This document shows positions 34,455-42,544 of a stretch of DNA of 64,000 nucleotides, one piece after another (positions within the stretch are counted from its first letter, which is position 1; each line of letters opens with the position of its first letter). The position numbers and the translations under genes are program-made. Source of the stretch: Paenibacillus sp. S150 (GTDB taxonomy: Bacteria; Bacillota; Bacilli; Paenibacillales; Paenibacillaceae); contig NZ_JACBYI010000035.1 of NCBI RefSeq assembly GCF_019352175.1, positions 1-64,000 on the forward strand, in the 5' to 3' direction. Below the pieces are notes generated by a model that was not told the DNA's origin, did no database searches, and saw only the letters and a program-made list of their open reading frames with translations.

Positions 34455-36374
34455 ATGCGCTTGTTCGCTAGAGTTCTACATATAACCGTAGTTCTATTCG
34501 TACTTTGTACGGCCTGTGGTGCGCTTCAGGTATCGGCAGCAGGCCCATATGCCTCCCAAGAAATAACAAGCTGGCAACTGAAATGGGGAAGCCCGGACGG
34601 AGATACAGGCCAGGAGGTTCCGCTTGCGGAGACCCAAGGCTGGATGGAGGTGCTTGCCCGGCTTGGAACGCCGGAGCTGCCCAAGGGAATTTCCTCCGCC
34701 TGGACGCGCATACCGCTGCCGGACAGTCAATATACTTCGCCTGCGGTTTATATCAATACGCTGTATGCGCTGCATGTTAAGGCATATGTGGGGGAGCGTC
34801 TCATTTTTGAAGGCGACCGCAGCTACATCCATGACAATTATTCGCTGCTCCTTCCCCTCAGTACCGAAGATAACGGAAAGACCCTATATCTATGGACGGA
34901 GACCTTGCGGGACCGGATCGGAATTAAAGACAGCCCGGTCCTTGGCGAGCATAGCGTGTTGATCAAGGATTATACCAAAAACGGGCTTGCGGACGTGGTT
35001 CTGGGAGGCGCCTTTCTGTTCGTGGCGCTGGTTCTGTTTGTATGCGCATTTTATTTGAACAAGGAGTATTTCTCTGTAGCAGCCTCGCTGTCCTTGGTGA
35101 TTGCCTCCACCGGGGTTTTGTCCATAACCTATTCCCCTTTTACATACACCTTCTTCAGTTATTTGGGACCGCTTAGCGTCGTTTTCTTCGATCTCGCACT
35201 GCTGTCGCTGTTGCCTTCCTTGACTTTTTTATTTGAGAAAATATTCGGCGGCGGCAAATTCGGCATCATCCGGCGTTTCCGTAAATTCCAGGTGGCCTAC
35301 TCCATATTTTGCATAGCCTGCCTGGTTCTCAATGCCCTGTCGGGCAACCGGCTGGTGGAATTTTATTATTTGGTTTCCGCTACCATCGTCGGAGTGATCA
35401 TGATTCTGCAATTTGTCCTGTTGATTGCCTGTGTCATCCTGTTCTCTCTGCGGGGGAACAAGGATGCGATCACCTTTGCCGTCGGTTTCGGCACTGCTGC
35501 TGTGACCGGTGCAGCCGAGCTGGTCTGGTATTATATCCGCAAAGGCAACTATGATCTGATCTACTGGAAGTGGGCTTTGGTGGTGTTCATTCTCTCCCTG
35601 ATTGTTATCCTGGGACGCCGCCTGGCTCTGAACCACCAGCAGGTCGTTAAATATTCCCGGGAGCTGGAGCTGTTCAACAACGAGCTGCAGCGTTCCGAGA
35701 AAATGGAGATTATCAGCGAGCTGGCCGCCTCCGTGGCACATGAAGTGCGCAACCCGCTGCAGGTGACAAGAGGGTTTCTGCAGCTTTTAAGCGAGAAATC
35801 GAGCGGTGATGAGCGAAGATATTTGTTCATGGCCTTAAGCGAGCTGGACCGCGCGTCCAATATCATTACGGATTTTCTGACGTTTGCCAAACCGGAATTC
35901 GAGCAAATCTCCCTGCTGAGCGTCCAGGATGAATGCAAGCATATCGAGAGCATTCTGCTGCCGCTGTGTCATTTGAACGGCGGGAAGATGGTGCTTGAGG
36001 TCGCCGACCATCTATGGGTTAAAGGGAATTCCTCCAAGTTCAAGCAGGCATTTATCAATATTATCAAGAACAGTATTGAATCGCTGGGCAATGATGGAAG
36101 CATTCATATAACGGCATATGCCAAAGGGGGGGAAGTCTTCATCCATGTCAAGGATAACGGGGCAGGCATGGACCCGTGGGTTCTGAGCCGGCTGGGTGAG
36201 CCGTATTTTTCCTCCAATAAGATCAAAGGGACAGGGCTGGGGCTAATGGTGACCTTCCGGATCATTGAGTCGATGGGGGGCGAGGTCCGGTTTCTGAGCA
36301 GAAAAGGAGCCGGAACCGAATCCATTATCACTCTGCCTTTGGCAGAAGCTCCGGATGGTCCTGGCTCCCTATGA
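34455..36374 (+). CDS. membrane sensor histidine kinase (7TM type), second of a tandem pair
   Basis: 639 residues, collinear with the kinase upstream: signal segment, extracellular domain (TSWQLKWGSPDG, like EWELKWEASD in the paralogue), seven helices, HisKA with H429 in SVAHEVRNPLQ, HATPase with IKNSIESL, DNGAGM and GTGLGLMVT. The kinase halves are much more alike than the extracellular halves, so the two probably sense different or diverged ligands and feed the same partner. Both use a TGAGGTGC ribosome binding region. It converges on the NHLP precursor gene with only 28 bp between stop codons. Confidence 0.9.
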   Translation: MRLFARVLHITVVLFVLCTACGALQVSAAGPYASQEITSWQLKWGSPDGDTGQEVPLAETQGWMEVLARLGTPELPKGISSAWTRIPLPDSQYTSPAVYINTLYALHVKAYVGERLIFEGDRSYIHDNYSLLLPLSTEDNGKTLYLWTETLRDRIGIKDSPVLGEHSVLIKDYTKNGLADVVLGGAFLFVALVLFVCAFYLNKEYFSVAASLSLVIASTGVLSITYSPFTYTFFSYLGPLSVVFFDLALLSLLPSLTFLFEKIFGGGKFGIIRRFRKFQVAYSIFCIACLVLNALSGNRLVEFYYLVSATIVGVIMILQFVLLIACVILFSLRGNKDAITFAVGFGTAAVTGAAELVWYYIRKGNYDLIYWKWALVVFILSLIVILGRRLALNHQQVVKYSRELELFNNELQRSEKMEIISELAASVAHEVRNPLQVTRGFLQLLSEKSSGDERRYLFMALSELDRASNIITDFLTFAKPEFEQISLLSVQDECKHIESILLPLCHLNGGKMVLEVADHLWVKGNSSKFKQAFINIIKNSIESLGNDGSIHITAYAKGGEVFIHVKDNGAGMDPWVLSRLGEPYFSSNKIKGTGLGLMVTFRIIESMGGEVRFLSRKGAGTESIITLPLAEAPDGPGSL

Positions 36375-36402
36375 GATGATCTTATTGGTTCTATTATTGG
36401 TT

Positions 36403-36642
36403 CTACCAGGTGCTGAGGGGGGTTAAATCTGTTTTCATTACGCCTGATGCCGGGCTGGGAGGGATAACCAGATAGAACTCATTGGACGCTTCTTCGACGG
36501 CTTTGAGTGTAATATCATCGGGAAGTTGGATGCCTAGCGCTTCTTGGAGGGCTGCCTTCGGATCTGTGAGTAATCTTTGCTTGAACCCCGGATCTTCCCA
36601 TGCCTTCTGAATCACTTGATTTCGGAGAATTGCTTCTGACAA
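36403..36642 (-). CDS. NHLP-leader peptide precursor (possible prenylated signal or RiPP)
   Basis: 79 residues from the TTG at 36642, 7 bp after GAAGGGTG. The N-terminal part matches the nitrile-hydratase-like leader peptide family: KAWEDPGFKQRLLTDPKAAL near residues 13-31, LPDDITLKAVEE, then the closing FYLVIPPSP (about 56-64). The remaining 15 residues (ASGVMKTDLTPLSTW) would be the core: no Cys, several Ser/Thr, and a single Trp at the very C-terminus. The gene lies downstream of a class I isoprenoid enzyme on the same strand. I infer the peptide is the substrate of that enzyme or its operon partner. No protease or exporter gene is close. Confidence 0.82.
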   Translation of the reverse strand: MSEAILRNQVIQKAWEDPGFKQRLLTDPKAALQEALGIQLPDDITLKAVEEASNEFYLVIPPSPASGVMKTDLTPLSTW

Positions 36643-36681
36643 AATAATCACCCTTCCCAAAATGGTTATATTTTCCTGATC

Positions 36682-36690
36682 AGTATAGCA
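36682..36690 (-). promoter_or_regulatory. extended -10 promoter upstream of the NHLP gene
   Basis: On the minus strand TGCTATACT forms an extended -10 about 40 bp before the TTG start; the -35 is poor. It may give the peptide gene its own transcript, beyond read-through from the isoprenoid gene. Confidence 0.45.
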
Positions 36691-36725
36691 TAGCCCATTC
36701 TATTAATCTATATCCTATTTCCTAT

Positions 36726-37661
36726 TTACAGCTTCAAATGTTTAGATAACCAGTAATTGAGACCTCCGTTCTGCAAAAGCTGCTTTTCTGCTTCAACCGC
36801 TGCTGCCATATGCTGCAGATTCTTGACCATAAACTGGTGGAAAGAGATAAGATGGGGGGCGTCCAGCTGATGGTCTGCAAGCTTCATATGATTGGCAAGC
36901 GCTGTTCCGGCATAGGCAGCCAGTCCGCCTGCCGTGAAGATAAAATCCTTGACCTGAGTTTGGGTAAGCGTTTCCTGACTTGCGTTCGCATGATTGCATG
37001 CCATTGACAGCAGGCAGTTATAGCTTCCCTCAGCAAGATCCTCCTCCCAATCCTCATAGTCATCCAGCATTTGCAGGGTCAGCAGCACCGTATGCAGCAA
37101 ATCCTCCGCTTCCGGAATCAGGGCGGCATTGCCGGAATACAGCAGAATGGCTGTGCTGGTAAGCTTCAGCGGACTGGCTTTGTGGGAGAGCTTCAGGCGG
37201 TCATTCAGAAAATAATCTCCATACGCTTCACCGGCCACACTCTCCGCCCATTCCAGAATATAGCGGTTGAAGCAGAGCCAGAAAAGTGAATCTGACGGAA
37301 ACAGCGGCCTGTACCTGTTGAGGAATTCAACATACAGCAGATTGGCAAGCGGCAGCTTGCGGGCGGCACTGTCTTTGCTGCTGTCCATCAGATCATCCTG
37401 AATGAAGAAATAGAGCATGAAAAAGACGTTGCCTGCCGAGAGTCCGCGGACTTCGGCGTCCGTAAGGCCATATCCGTCCCGAAGCCAGAACGGCAGCAGG
37501 TAACAGATATAATTTTTGTGGCTTCCTGCGCTGAATACGTTAAACTGATCCAGATAGGATAATCCTTGGGCACGAAGCGGTTCAGGGAATCCGGAAATAA
37601 TGCCGCTGCAGTCCTGAAACACCAAACGGAGCTCATCGTCGTAATCATGCAGCCAATCCAT
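36726..37661 (-). CDS. class I isoprenoid enzyme (prenyltransferase or terpene-synthase fold)
   Basis: 311 residues from the ATG at 37661, 8 bp after AGGAG; the in-frame ATG at 37685 has none. All-helical, with two Asp-rich metal motifs typical of class I isoprenoid enzymes: DDLMD (89-93) and LDDYEDWEED (D200, D201, D204 and following). No signal or membrane segments. It could condense or transfer a prenyl diphosphate, or cyclise one. ComQ, which prenylates the Trp of the ComX pheromone, has a related fold and similar size but a different second motif. Its partner gene, 83 bp downstream, encodes an NHLP peptide ending in Trp. Confidence 0.82.
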   Translation of the reverse strand: MDWLHDYDDELRLVFQDCSGIISGFPEPLRAQGLSYLDQFNVFSAGSHKNYICYLLPFWLRDGYGLTDAEVRGLSAGNVFFMLYFFIQDDLMDSSKDSAARKLPLANLLYVEFLNRYRPLFPSDSLFWLCFNRYILEWAESVAGEAYGDYFLNDRLKLSHKASPLKLTSTAILLYSGNAALIPEAEDLLHTVLLTLQMLDDYEDWEEDLAEGSYNCLLSMACNHANASQETLTQTQVKDFIFTAGGLAAYAGTALANHMKLADHQLDAPHLISFHQFMVKNLQHMAAAVEAEKQLLQNGGLNYWLSKHLKL

Positions 37662-37833
37662 AGACCTGTCTCCTGTCATCGTCATTTTATTTAACTATGT
37701 ATAGCTTCCAGGCAATAAATGGTTTATTTGTGATGATTATATGCTTCCCGTCAGGTGATTTCAATCTAAATTCAATCGGGGAATTCTGTACGGAATAGAG
37801 GATCTGAAAATAATGATGGAAGGGAGCTCAGGT

Positions 37834-38913
37834 ATGGATAAGATCATATTTGGACTATTGGGCGGCGGGTGGCGTGCGGAATTTTATCTGCGGATCGCCA
37901 GAGAGCTGCCGGAGCAATTCGCCGTTGGCGCTGTGTTCGTCCGCAATAAGGATAAAGCCGAAGCCTTGAGCAGAGCCTGGGGAGTCCGGGTATACACTGC
38001 AATCGGGGAATTTATCTCCGCAGCCGGAGCTTGTTCATTCACCGTGGTAAGCCTGAAAAAGGATATCAGTACGGCATATTTGATCGGACTGGCGGAGGCC
38101 GGAATTCCGGTGCTGGCTGAAACGCCTCCTGCGCCGGACCTGGCACAGCTGAAGGAGCTGTGGAGGCGTGCGGGCCGCTCCGCAACGGTTCAGATTGCCG
38201 AGCAGTATTTGTTCCAGCCGATGCATGCGGCAAGAATGGCGTTCGCTGCATCAGGCAGGCTGGGAACCGTCAGCCAGGCCCAGGTATCAGCGGCGCACGG
38301 TTATCACGGAATCAGTCTGATCCGCCGGCTGCTCGGCATCGGCTTCGGGAACGCCGGCATCCGTGCTCAGAATTTCCGCTCCCCGATTATCCGGGGGCCG
38401 CAGCGGAGCGGACCTCCATCCGGCGAAGCGGTGGCGCAAAGTGTCCAGACGCTGGCTACGCTGGATTTTGGCGGCCAGCTGGGCGTGTTCGACTTCACCG
38501 GCGACCAGTACTTCTCCTGGATTCGCGGCAGCCGGGTGCTCGTCCGCGGAGAACGGGGAGAAATATTGAATGATGACATATCCTGGCTGCAAGATTATGA
38601 CACGCCGCTGTTCAGCAGGCTGCGCCGGATCGATGCCGGCCATGGCGGCAATCTGGAGGGCTTTTACCTTAAGGGAATTATGGCCGGGGGGGAATGGCTG
38701 TACAGGAATCCCTTTGCACCGGCGAGGCTCTCCGAGGATGAGATTGCCATTGCGGAGAGCCTGGTCCGGATGCAGCGGCATGTCCAGGGCGGTCCGTCTT
38801 TCTACAGCCTGGCGGAAGGCTGCCAGGACCAATATTTGGCGCTGCTGCTGGAGCAGGCCGCCGTGAGCGGCGAAACGGTAGTTTCGCAGCGCCAGCCCTG
38901 GGCGGCTGAATGA
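37834..38913 (+). CDS. Gfo/Idh/MocA-like protein with atypical active site
   Basis: About 359 residues. The Rossmann start FGLLGGGWRAEFYLRIA and the later IAEQYLFQPMHAARM block fit the family, but the usual EKP motif is replaced by LAETPPAPD, losing the lysine that normally contacts cofactor and substrate. It may be a divergent oxidoreductase or a non-catalytic relative. ATG 37834 follows AAGGGAG by 8 bp. It converges on the GH20 gene, with which it shares a bidirectional terminator. Its sugar or inositol substrate is unknown. Confidence 0.75.
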   Translation: MDKIIFGLLGGGWRAEFYLRIARELPEQFAVGAVFVRNKDKAEALSRAWGVRVYTAIGEFISAAGACSFTVVSLKKDISTAYLIGLAEAGIPVLAETPPAPDLAQLKELWRRAGRSATVQIAEQYLFQPMHAARMAFAASGRLGTVSQAQVSAAHGYHGISLIRRLLGIGFGNAGIRAQNFRSPIIRGPQRSGPPSGEAVAQSVQTLATLDFGGQLGVFDFTGDQYFSWIRGSRVLVRGERGEILNDDISWLQDYDTPLFSRLRRIDAGHGGNLEGFYLKGIMAGGEWLYRNPFAPARLSEDEIAIAESLVRMQRHVQGGPSFYSLAEGCQDQYLALLLEQAAVSGETVVSQRQPWAAE

Positions 38914-38940
38914 GCCTGGGCCGCCGGGGGGAGGGGAACA

Positions 38941-39008
38941 ACGGCAAAACTGCCGTTGAAATAGAAGGCCGCCTGATCCGCGTATTTCTCCGGAGCAGGC
39001 GGCCTTTT
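38941..39008. terminator. bidirectional terminator between convergent genes
   Basis: AAGGCCGCCTG (38965-38975) pairs with CAGGCGGCCTT (38996-39006), then TT. A smaller hairpin ACGGCA-AAAC-TGCCGT (38941-38956) precedes it. It ends the plus-strand Gfo/Idh-like gene and probably the minus-strand GH20 gene. Confidence 0.75.
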
Positions 39009-39043
39009 GAACTTCAAAGCGGCAGAACGGATGATCTGCCGTA

Positions 39044-40975
39044 CTATAACGCCGCGGGAACGGCCAGCTCAGCCGCAAGCCCGGTATATTCGGCGCGGAG
39101 CCGCACCAGCTTCGAGACACTCTGCTCCAAGCCGCCGGGACGGTTGCGCTGAAGCCACAGCTGGCGGTAGTGATGCAGGAGCAGATCCAGGTCTTTGATC
39201 TGCCGCCTGATCAGCGCCGCGTCAAGGCTGCCGGACCCGCCCGCGAGCTGTTTTTTAATCCGGGCCAGCTTTACCGCATGCTTCACGAAATGAATACCGT
39301 TCGAGATTTCCTCCATGACAAGGCCGGCATCGCTGCATTCCAGCTCAAGCTGTTCCAAGCGGACTTCGATCTCTTCCATATACTGCTCTATATGCTCGAA
39401 ATGCTCGCCCGTTAGCTTGCCGACCAGCTGCACCTGGTGCAGCGGGGTTCGCAGCAGCATGGACATTTCCGTATCATTCGGCCGATTGATGCCGGATTCA
39501 AGCTTGTAATAGTTGCCGAGGTCCAGCAGCAATTGGCCAATGAGGCCCGAACGGTCCCTGAAGACGGAGGTGTTCAGATACGATGCAACATCGGCCTCCA
39601 GGCTGTTCTCCACATTCCAGGCGACTGCCGCGCCGTAGGCGAAGCCGGCATAGCTGGCAGGCAGGTGCTGCCAATGTCCGAAATCGCCCCAGTCGGTGAT
39701 CAGGTAGCCGATGGCACCGTTATTCTTGCCATGCACGGCGGCGCTGCGCAGATTGGCCAGCATATTATCGCTGCGCCCCGTAAGCGAATTCCAGGAGCTG
39801 GTTCCCGGGCAAACATAGAAAGGTATGCCCGCTTCACGGAATTTCAGCGTATCCGCCTCGAACGGGTGTGCTGCGCTGTAGCCCCATTCCATGGCAATGA
39901 TATCTTTGGGCAGCTGGGGAATGAGCTCGGGGTGCTGGATGATGATATCCCCCCAGAACTGCATGGTTTTGCCGCGCTCCAGGACAAGCCCATGTATTTT
40001 CTGCAGAAAAGACAAATACAGCTGGCCCTTGCCCACGGCTTCGGCGGCTGTTTTGCTTTTGCCAAGACCCAGCTCATACGTCTCATCGCAGCCGACATTG
40101 AAATGCTTCGATGTGAAGTAAGGAAGGAGGTCATCGTACATGGTGCCAAGCAGCTCCAGGACCTCCGGGTTCCCGGTATGAAAGGTTCCCGGATGCATGA
40201 ACAGCCCCTCGGGATACATTTCATGGTCGTACATATGTTCAGGGAGCATGAAGCCCTCCGGAATTTCGGCCAGGGCATTGAACTCCGGACGGGTCAGCCA
40301 GCCTTCCATGTGGCCGAAGCTGTTCTGATTCGGAACAAGCTCAATATAACGCTCCCGGCAGTAAGCATCGAGCAGAAGAATTTCCTCGCCGGTTACAGGA
40401 GTTTCCAGCTCCCAGACCTGGGGAAATGATTCATAGGCGAATGGAGAACCTTCTATATATAGCTGCAGTTGATTCAGCTTCAGATCTGCCATGAAATCAA
40501 TAAGCCGGTAAAGAGTCTCGAGCTTGGGGATTTTATTGCGGCTGATGTCGATCATCAGCCCTCTCGCAGCGAAGTCCGGCTGGTCGCTGATGTGCAGAAA
40601 TGGCAGGTCCCGGCCGTAATGCTGCAGAATTTGCTTCAGTGTGGCAGTGGCATAATAGGCTCCCTCGGGAGAACTGTAGGTTACGGCAATTCCGCGCTTA
40701 TCCACGAGGATCTCATAGCCCTGCGCCGGCAGCATGGGACTATAACTAAAGTGATGGACAGAACGGATGGAAGGACGGGTGCCTATGGACAGGGTGTGAT
40801 TCAGCTGAAGAACCTGGGACAGGGTAAGCTGGAGCCTGCGCGCAGCAGGAAGAACGGCACGGCCGGCCTCGCCCGCAAGAACTATACTTCCTCTGGCAGG
40901 AAGATGGAACCGGCCTTCAGACCGGACCAAGACCTTCGGTCCGGGAAACAGCTGCAAAGGATGCTTTTCAGACAT
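39044..40975 (-). CDS. GH20 beta-N-acetylhexosaminidase
   Basis: A 643-residue glycoside hydrolase family 20 protein. An N-terminal GH20b-like domain (about 1-125) precedes the barrel, which begins RGLMIDISRNKIPKLETLYR. The catalytic Asp-Glu pair is D297-E298 in VGCDETYELGLG; substrate-assisted catalysis needs the Asp to orient the 2-acetamido group. TDWGDFGHWQHLP is a further active-site loop. A helical C-terminal region (about 500-643) follows. There is no signal peptide, so it should be cytoplasmic and act on imported GlcNAc- or GalNAc-containing oligosaccharides. It is divergent from an AraC regulator. Confidence 0.9.
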   Translation of the reverse strand: MSEKHPLQLFPGPKVLVRSEGRFHLPARGSIVLAGEAGRAVLPAARRLQLTLSQVLQLNHTLSIGTRPSIRSVHHFSYSPMLPAQGYEILVDKRGIAVTYSSPEGAYYATATLKQILQHYGRDLPFLHISDQPDFAARGLMIDISRNKIPKLETLYRLIDFMADLKLNQLQLYIEGSPFAYESFPQVWELETPVTGEEILLLDAYCRERYIELVPNQNSFGHMEGWLTRPEFNALAEIPEGFMLPEHMYDHEMYPEGLFMHPGTFHTGNPEVLELLGTMYDDLLPYFTSKHFNVGCDETYELGLGKSKTAAEAVGKGQLYLSFLQKIHGLVLERGKTMQFWGDIIIQHPELIPQLPKDIIAMEWGYSAAHPFEADTLKFREAGIPFYVCPGTSSWNSLTGRSDNMLANLRSAAVHGKNNGAIGYLITDWGDFGHWQHLPASYAGFAYGAAVAWNVENSLEADVASYLNTSVFRDRSGLIGQLLLDLGNYYKLESGINRPNDTEMSMLLRTPLHQVQLVGKLTGEHFEHIEQYMEEIEVRLEQLELECSDAGLVMEEISNGIHFVKHAVKLARIKKQLAGGSGSLDAALIRRQIKDLDLLLHHYRQLWLQRNRPGGLEQSVSKLVRLRAEYTGLAAELAVPAAL

Positions 40976-41059
40976 AGCGTGGACACCTCTTATTCATGTA
41001 GAATATGATCATCTTCAGATTAACCATATCACTCCTAAACAAAGGGAGGAATGCACATC

Positions 41060-41914
41060 ATGTCCGAGCTAATGGATTATATGATCAGTCCGTATCCGAT
41101 TCGGGTGGTTGACCCCAAGGTGGAGTCCTCCAGGCTCAGGCTGAAGGCGGTCCGGATAGGTCAGGCGGGTCATTTGCCGGGAAGAATATTGTTCCGTTCA
41201 AACGTTGTGTTCGAGCATTGGGCAGTTATCTATATATTATCCGGGAGCGGCACCTATATTGAGAACGGAGGCAAGGCTCAGCAGGTACGCGCCGGCAGCC
41301 TGTTTTTCTTCCGGCCGGGCTGCAGCTACAGCTTCGGGCCTCCGCCGGGTGGAAGCTGGGATGAATACTATATTAACTTCAATGGGGCACGCGTGGCCGA
41401 ATGGCTGGAGGCGGGATTTGTAGAGGGGGGAACGGTCTTTGAGGCGCATGGGGTGCAGGGACTGGCCTCTTTATTTGAAAAGGTGCTGGAGCTGATGGAA
41501 GGCGGTGTTCCGGCAGATGCCGACAGGGCTGCGGTTACGCTGGAAGGTCTGCTGCTGGAGTGTTCGCTGATTACCCGGGACCATTACCGCACACGGGAGG
41601 CCGACATTATGCCGCAGATCCGTGAAGATTTGACCTCCTGCATCTACGGGACGCCCGATCTGGCGGAGATTGCGGCCAAACACCATATTTCGATGTCCAC
41701 GCTGCGCCGGCTTGTACGGCGCAGCAGCGGATACCCTCTGCATGAATATATCCACCGCCTCAAAATGGCGGAAGCGAAGCATCTGCTGCTCAACACTTCC
41801 CTGCAGGTCAAAGTGATAGCCGGAATGCTGCATTACGGTGATTGCTTTTATTTTTCACGGTTATTTAAGAAATATATGGGATTATCTCCATTAACCTGCC
41901 GCAATAGCCTATAA
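41060..41914 (+). CDS. AraC family transcriptional regulator
   Basis: A 284-residue AraC protein: cupin sensor (about 35-110, GSGTYIENGG and FFFRPGCSYSFG) and two HTH motifs at the end (IAAKHHISMSTLRRLVRRSSG, split here as IAAKHHISMSTLRR; then VIAGMLHYGDCFYFSRLF). ATG 41060 is taken since GGAGG lies 10 bp upstream but only 1 bp from the ATG at 41051. It faces the GH20 gene, which it probably controls. Confidence 0.85.
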   Translation: MSELMDYMISPYPIRVVDPKVESSRLRLKAVRIGQAGHLPGRILFRSNVVFEHWAVIYILSGSGTYIENGGKAQQVRAGSLFFFRPGCSYSFGPPPGGSWDEYYINFNGARVAEWLEAGFVEGGTVFEAHGVQGLASLFEKVLELMEGGVPADADRAAVTLEGLLLECSLITRDHYRTREADIMPQIREDLTSCIYGTPDLAEIAAKHHISMSTLRRLVRRSSGYPLHEYIHRLKMAEAKHLLLNTSLQVKVIAGMLHYGDCFYFSRLFKKYMGLSPLTCRNSL

Positions 41915-41917
41915 TTA

Positions 41918-41970
41918 CCGACAAATTTCTACTTCATCTGAGAATAAAATGTCGGAATTTGTGGTTTTTT
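41918..41970 (+). terminator. candidate terminator after AraC gene
   Basis: CCGACA (41918-41923) can pair with TGTCGG (41950-41955), or ACAAATT (41921-41927) with AATTTGT (41956-41962), followed by GGTTTTTT. The second pairing is next to the T-tract. Confidence 0.5.
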
Positions 41971-41971
41971 A

Positions 41972-42001
41972 TTGACATGCTCAAAAATGAAATGTTATTA
42001 T
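41972..42001 (+). promoter_or_regulatory. promoter of the small Cys-rich protein gene
   Basis: A perfect TTGACA (41972-41977) and TATTAT (41996-42001) are 18 bp apart, 57 bp before the start codon. Confidence 0.65.
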
Positions 42002-42058
42002 TTAGGTAATATTTGCAGAACTGCGTTAGTTCTTATTGACTATGCCGGAGATGAAGCC

Positions 42059-42256
42059 ATGAGAGAATTTTACTGCATCAGTTGCCGCAGTCTCCATAAG
42101 GTGGATGCACGAAACCATACTGTACGTATTTTGTCCACCGGGTATCATATCGTTGGCGAACAACGCTATCAGATTTGTATTTGTAATTCATCCAAGTTGC
42201 CAAAACCTTTGCCAGCGGTGACCGAAATTGACTGTGAACGACTGGAAAGATTATGA
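42059..42256 (+). CDS. small Cys-rich hypothetical protein
   Basis: 65 residues from ATG 42059 (GGAG 8 bp upstream). It begins MREFYCISCRSLHKVD with CxxC and has a second Cys pair in YQICICNSS, suggesting a small zinc-ribbon-like fold. No family is recognised. A clear own promoter and a 14-bp hairpin downstream (42276-42289 with 42301-42314) support a real single-gene unit. The gene is AT-richer than its neighbours, which may indicate a different origin. Confidence 0.65.
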   Translation: MREFYCISCRSLHKVDARNHTVRILSTGYHIVGEQRYQICICNSSKLPKPLPAVTEIDCERLERL

Positions 42257-42275
42257 CAGCCATAGATTTAGCTGC

Positions 42276-42314
42276 CGAAGCAGCCTGCCCGGATATTAAA
42301 GGCAGGCTGCTTCG
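42276..42314 (+). terminator. 14-bp perfect hairpin
   Basis: CGAAGCAGCCTGCC pairs with GGCAGGCTGCTTCG. No U-tract follows, but its position just after a short gene favours a transcript end. Confidence 0.5.
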
Positions 42315-42453
42315 CTTGCGGCTGTAATATATTGTTTGTTTCTGAATCCGCTATCTTTTGAAAATATGGATATATTTAAATAAACCTTCGAAAAAAAAGC
42401 CGTATTTTAAGCGGAATTCATTAATTGTAACCGTTATCAGCAAAAACGGGAAC

Positions 42454-42482
42454 TTGTTATTGTGATTTTTCTCATGTATGAT
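42454..42482 (+). promoter_or_regulatory. promoter of the two-component operon
   Basis: TTGTTA (42454-42459) and TATGAT (42477-42482) are 17 bp apart in an AT-rich region, 62 bp before the kinase start. Confidence 0.55.
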
Positions 42483-42544
42483 GCTTTTAAACAAAGCTTA
42501 AAATATACTCGCATTTTCCACAAACTGGAGAATAGGGTGGTGGG

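Noticed and set aside
36726..37661. Isoprenoid enzyme as a housekeeping polyprenyl synthase
   Set aside because: It lacks the usual polyprenyl synthase context and sequence blocks, and is paired with a peptide precursor; Asp motifs alone do not define a quinone-side-chain enzyme.
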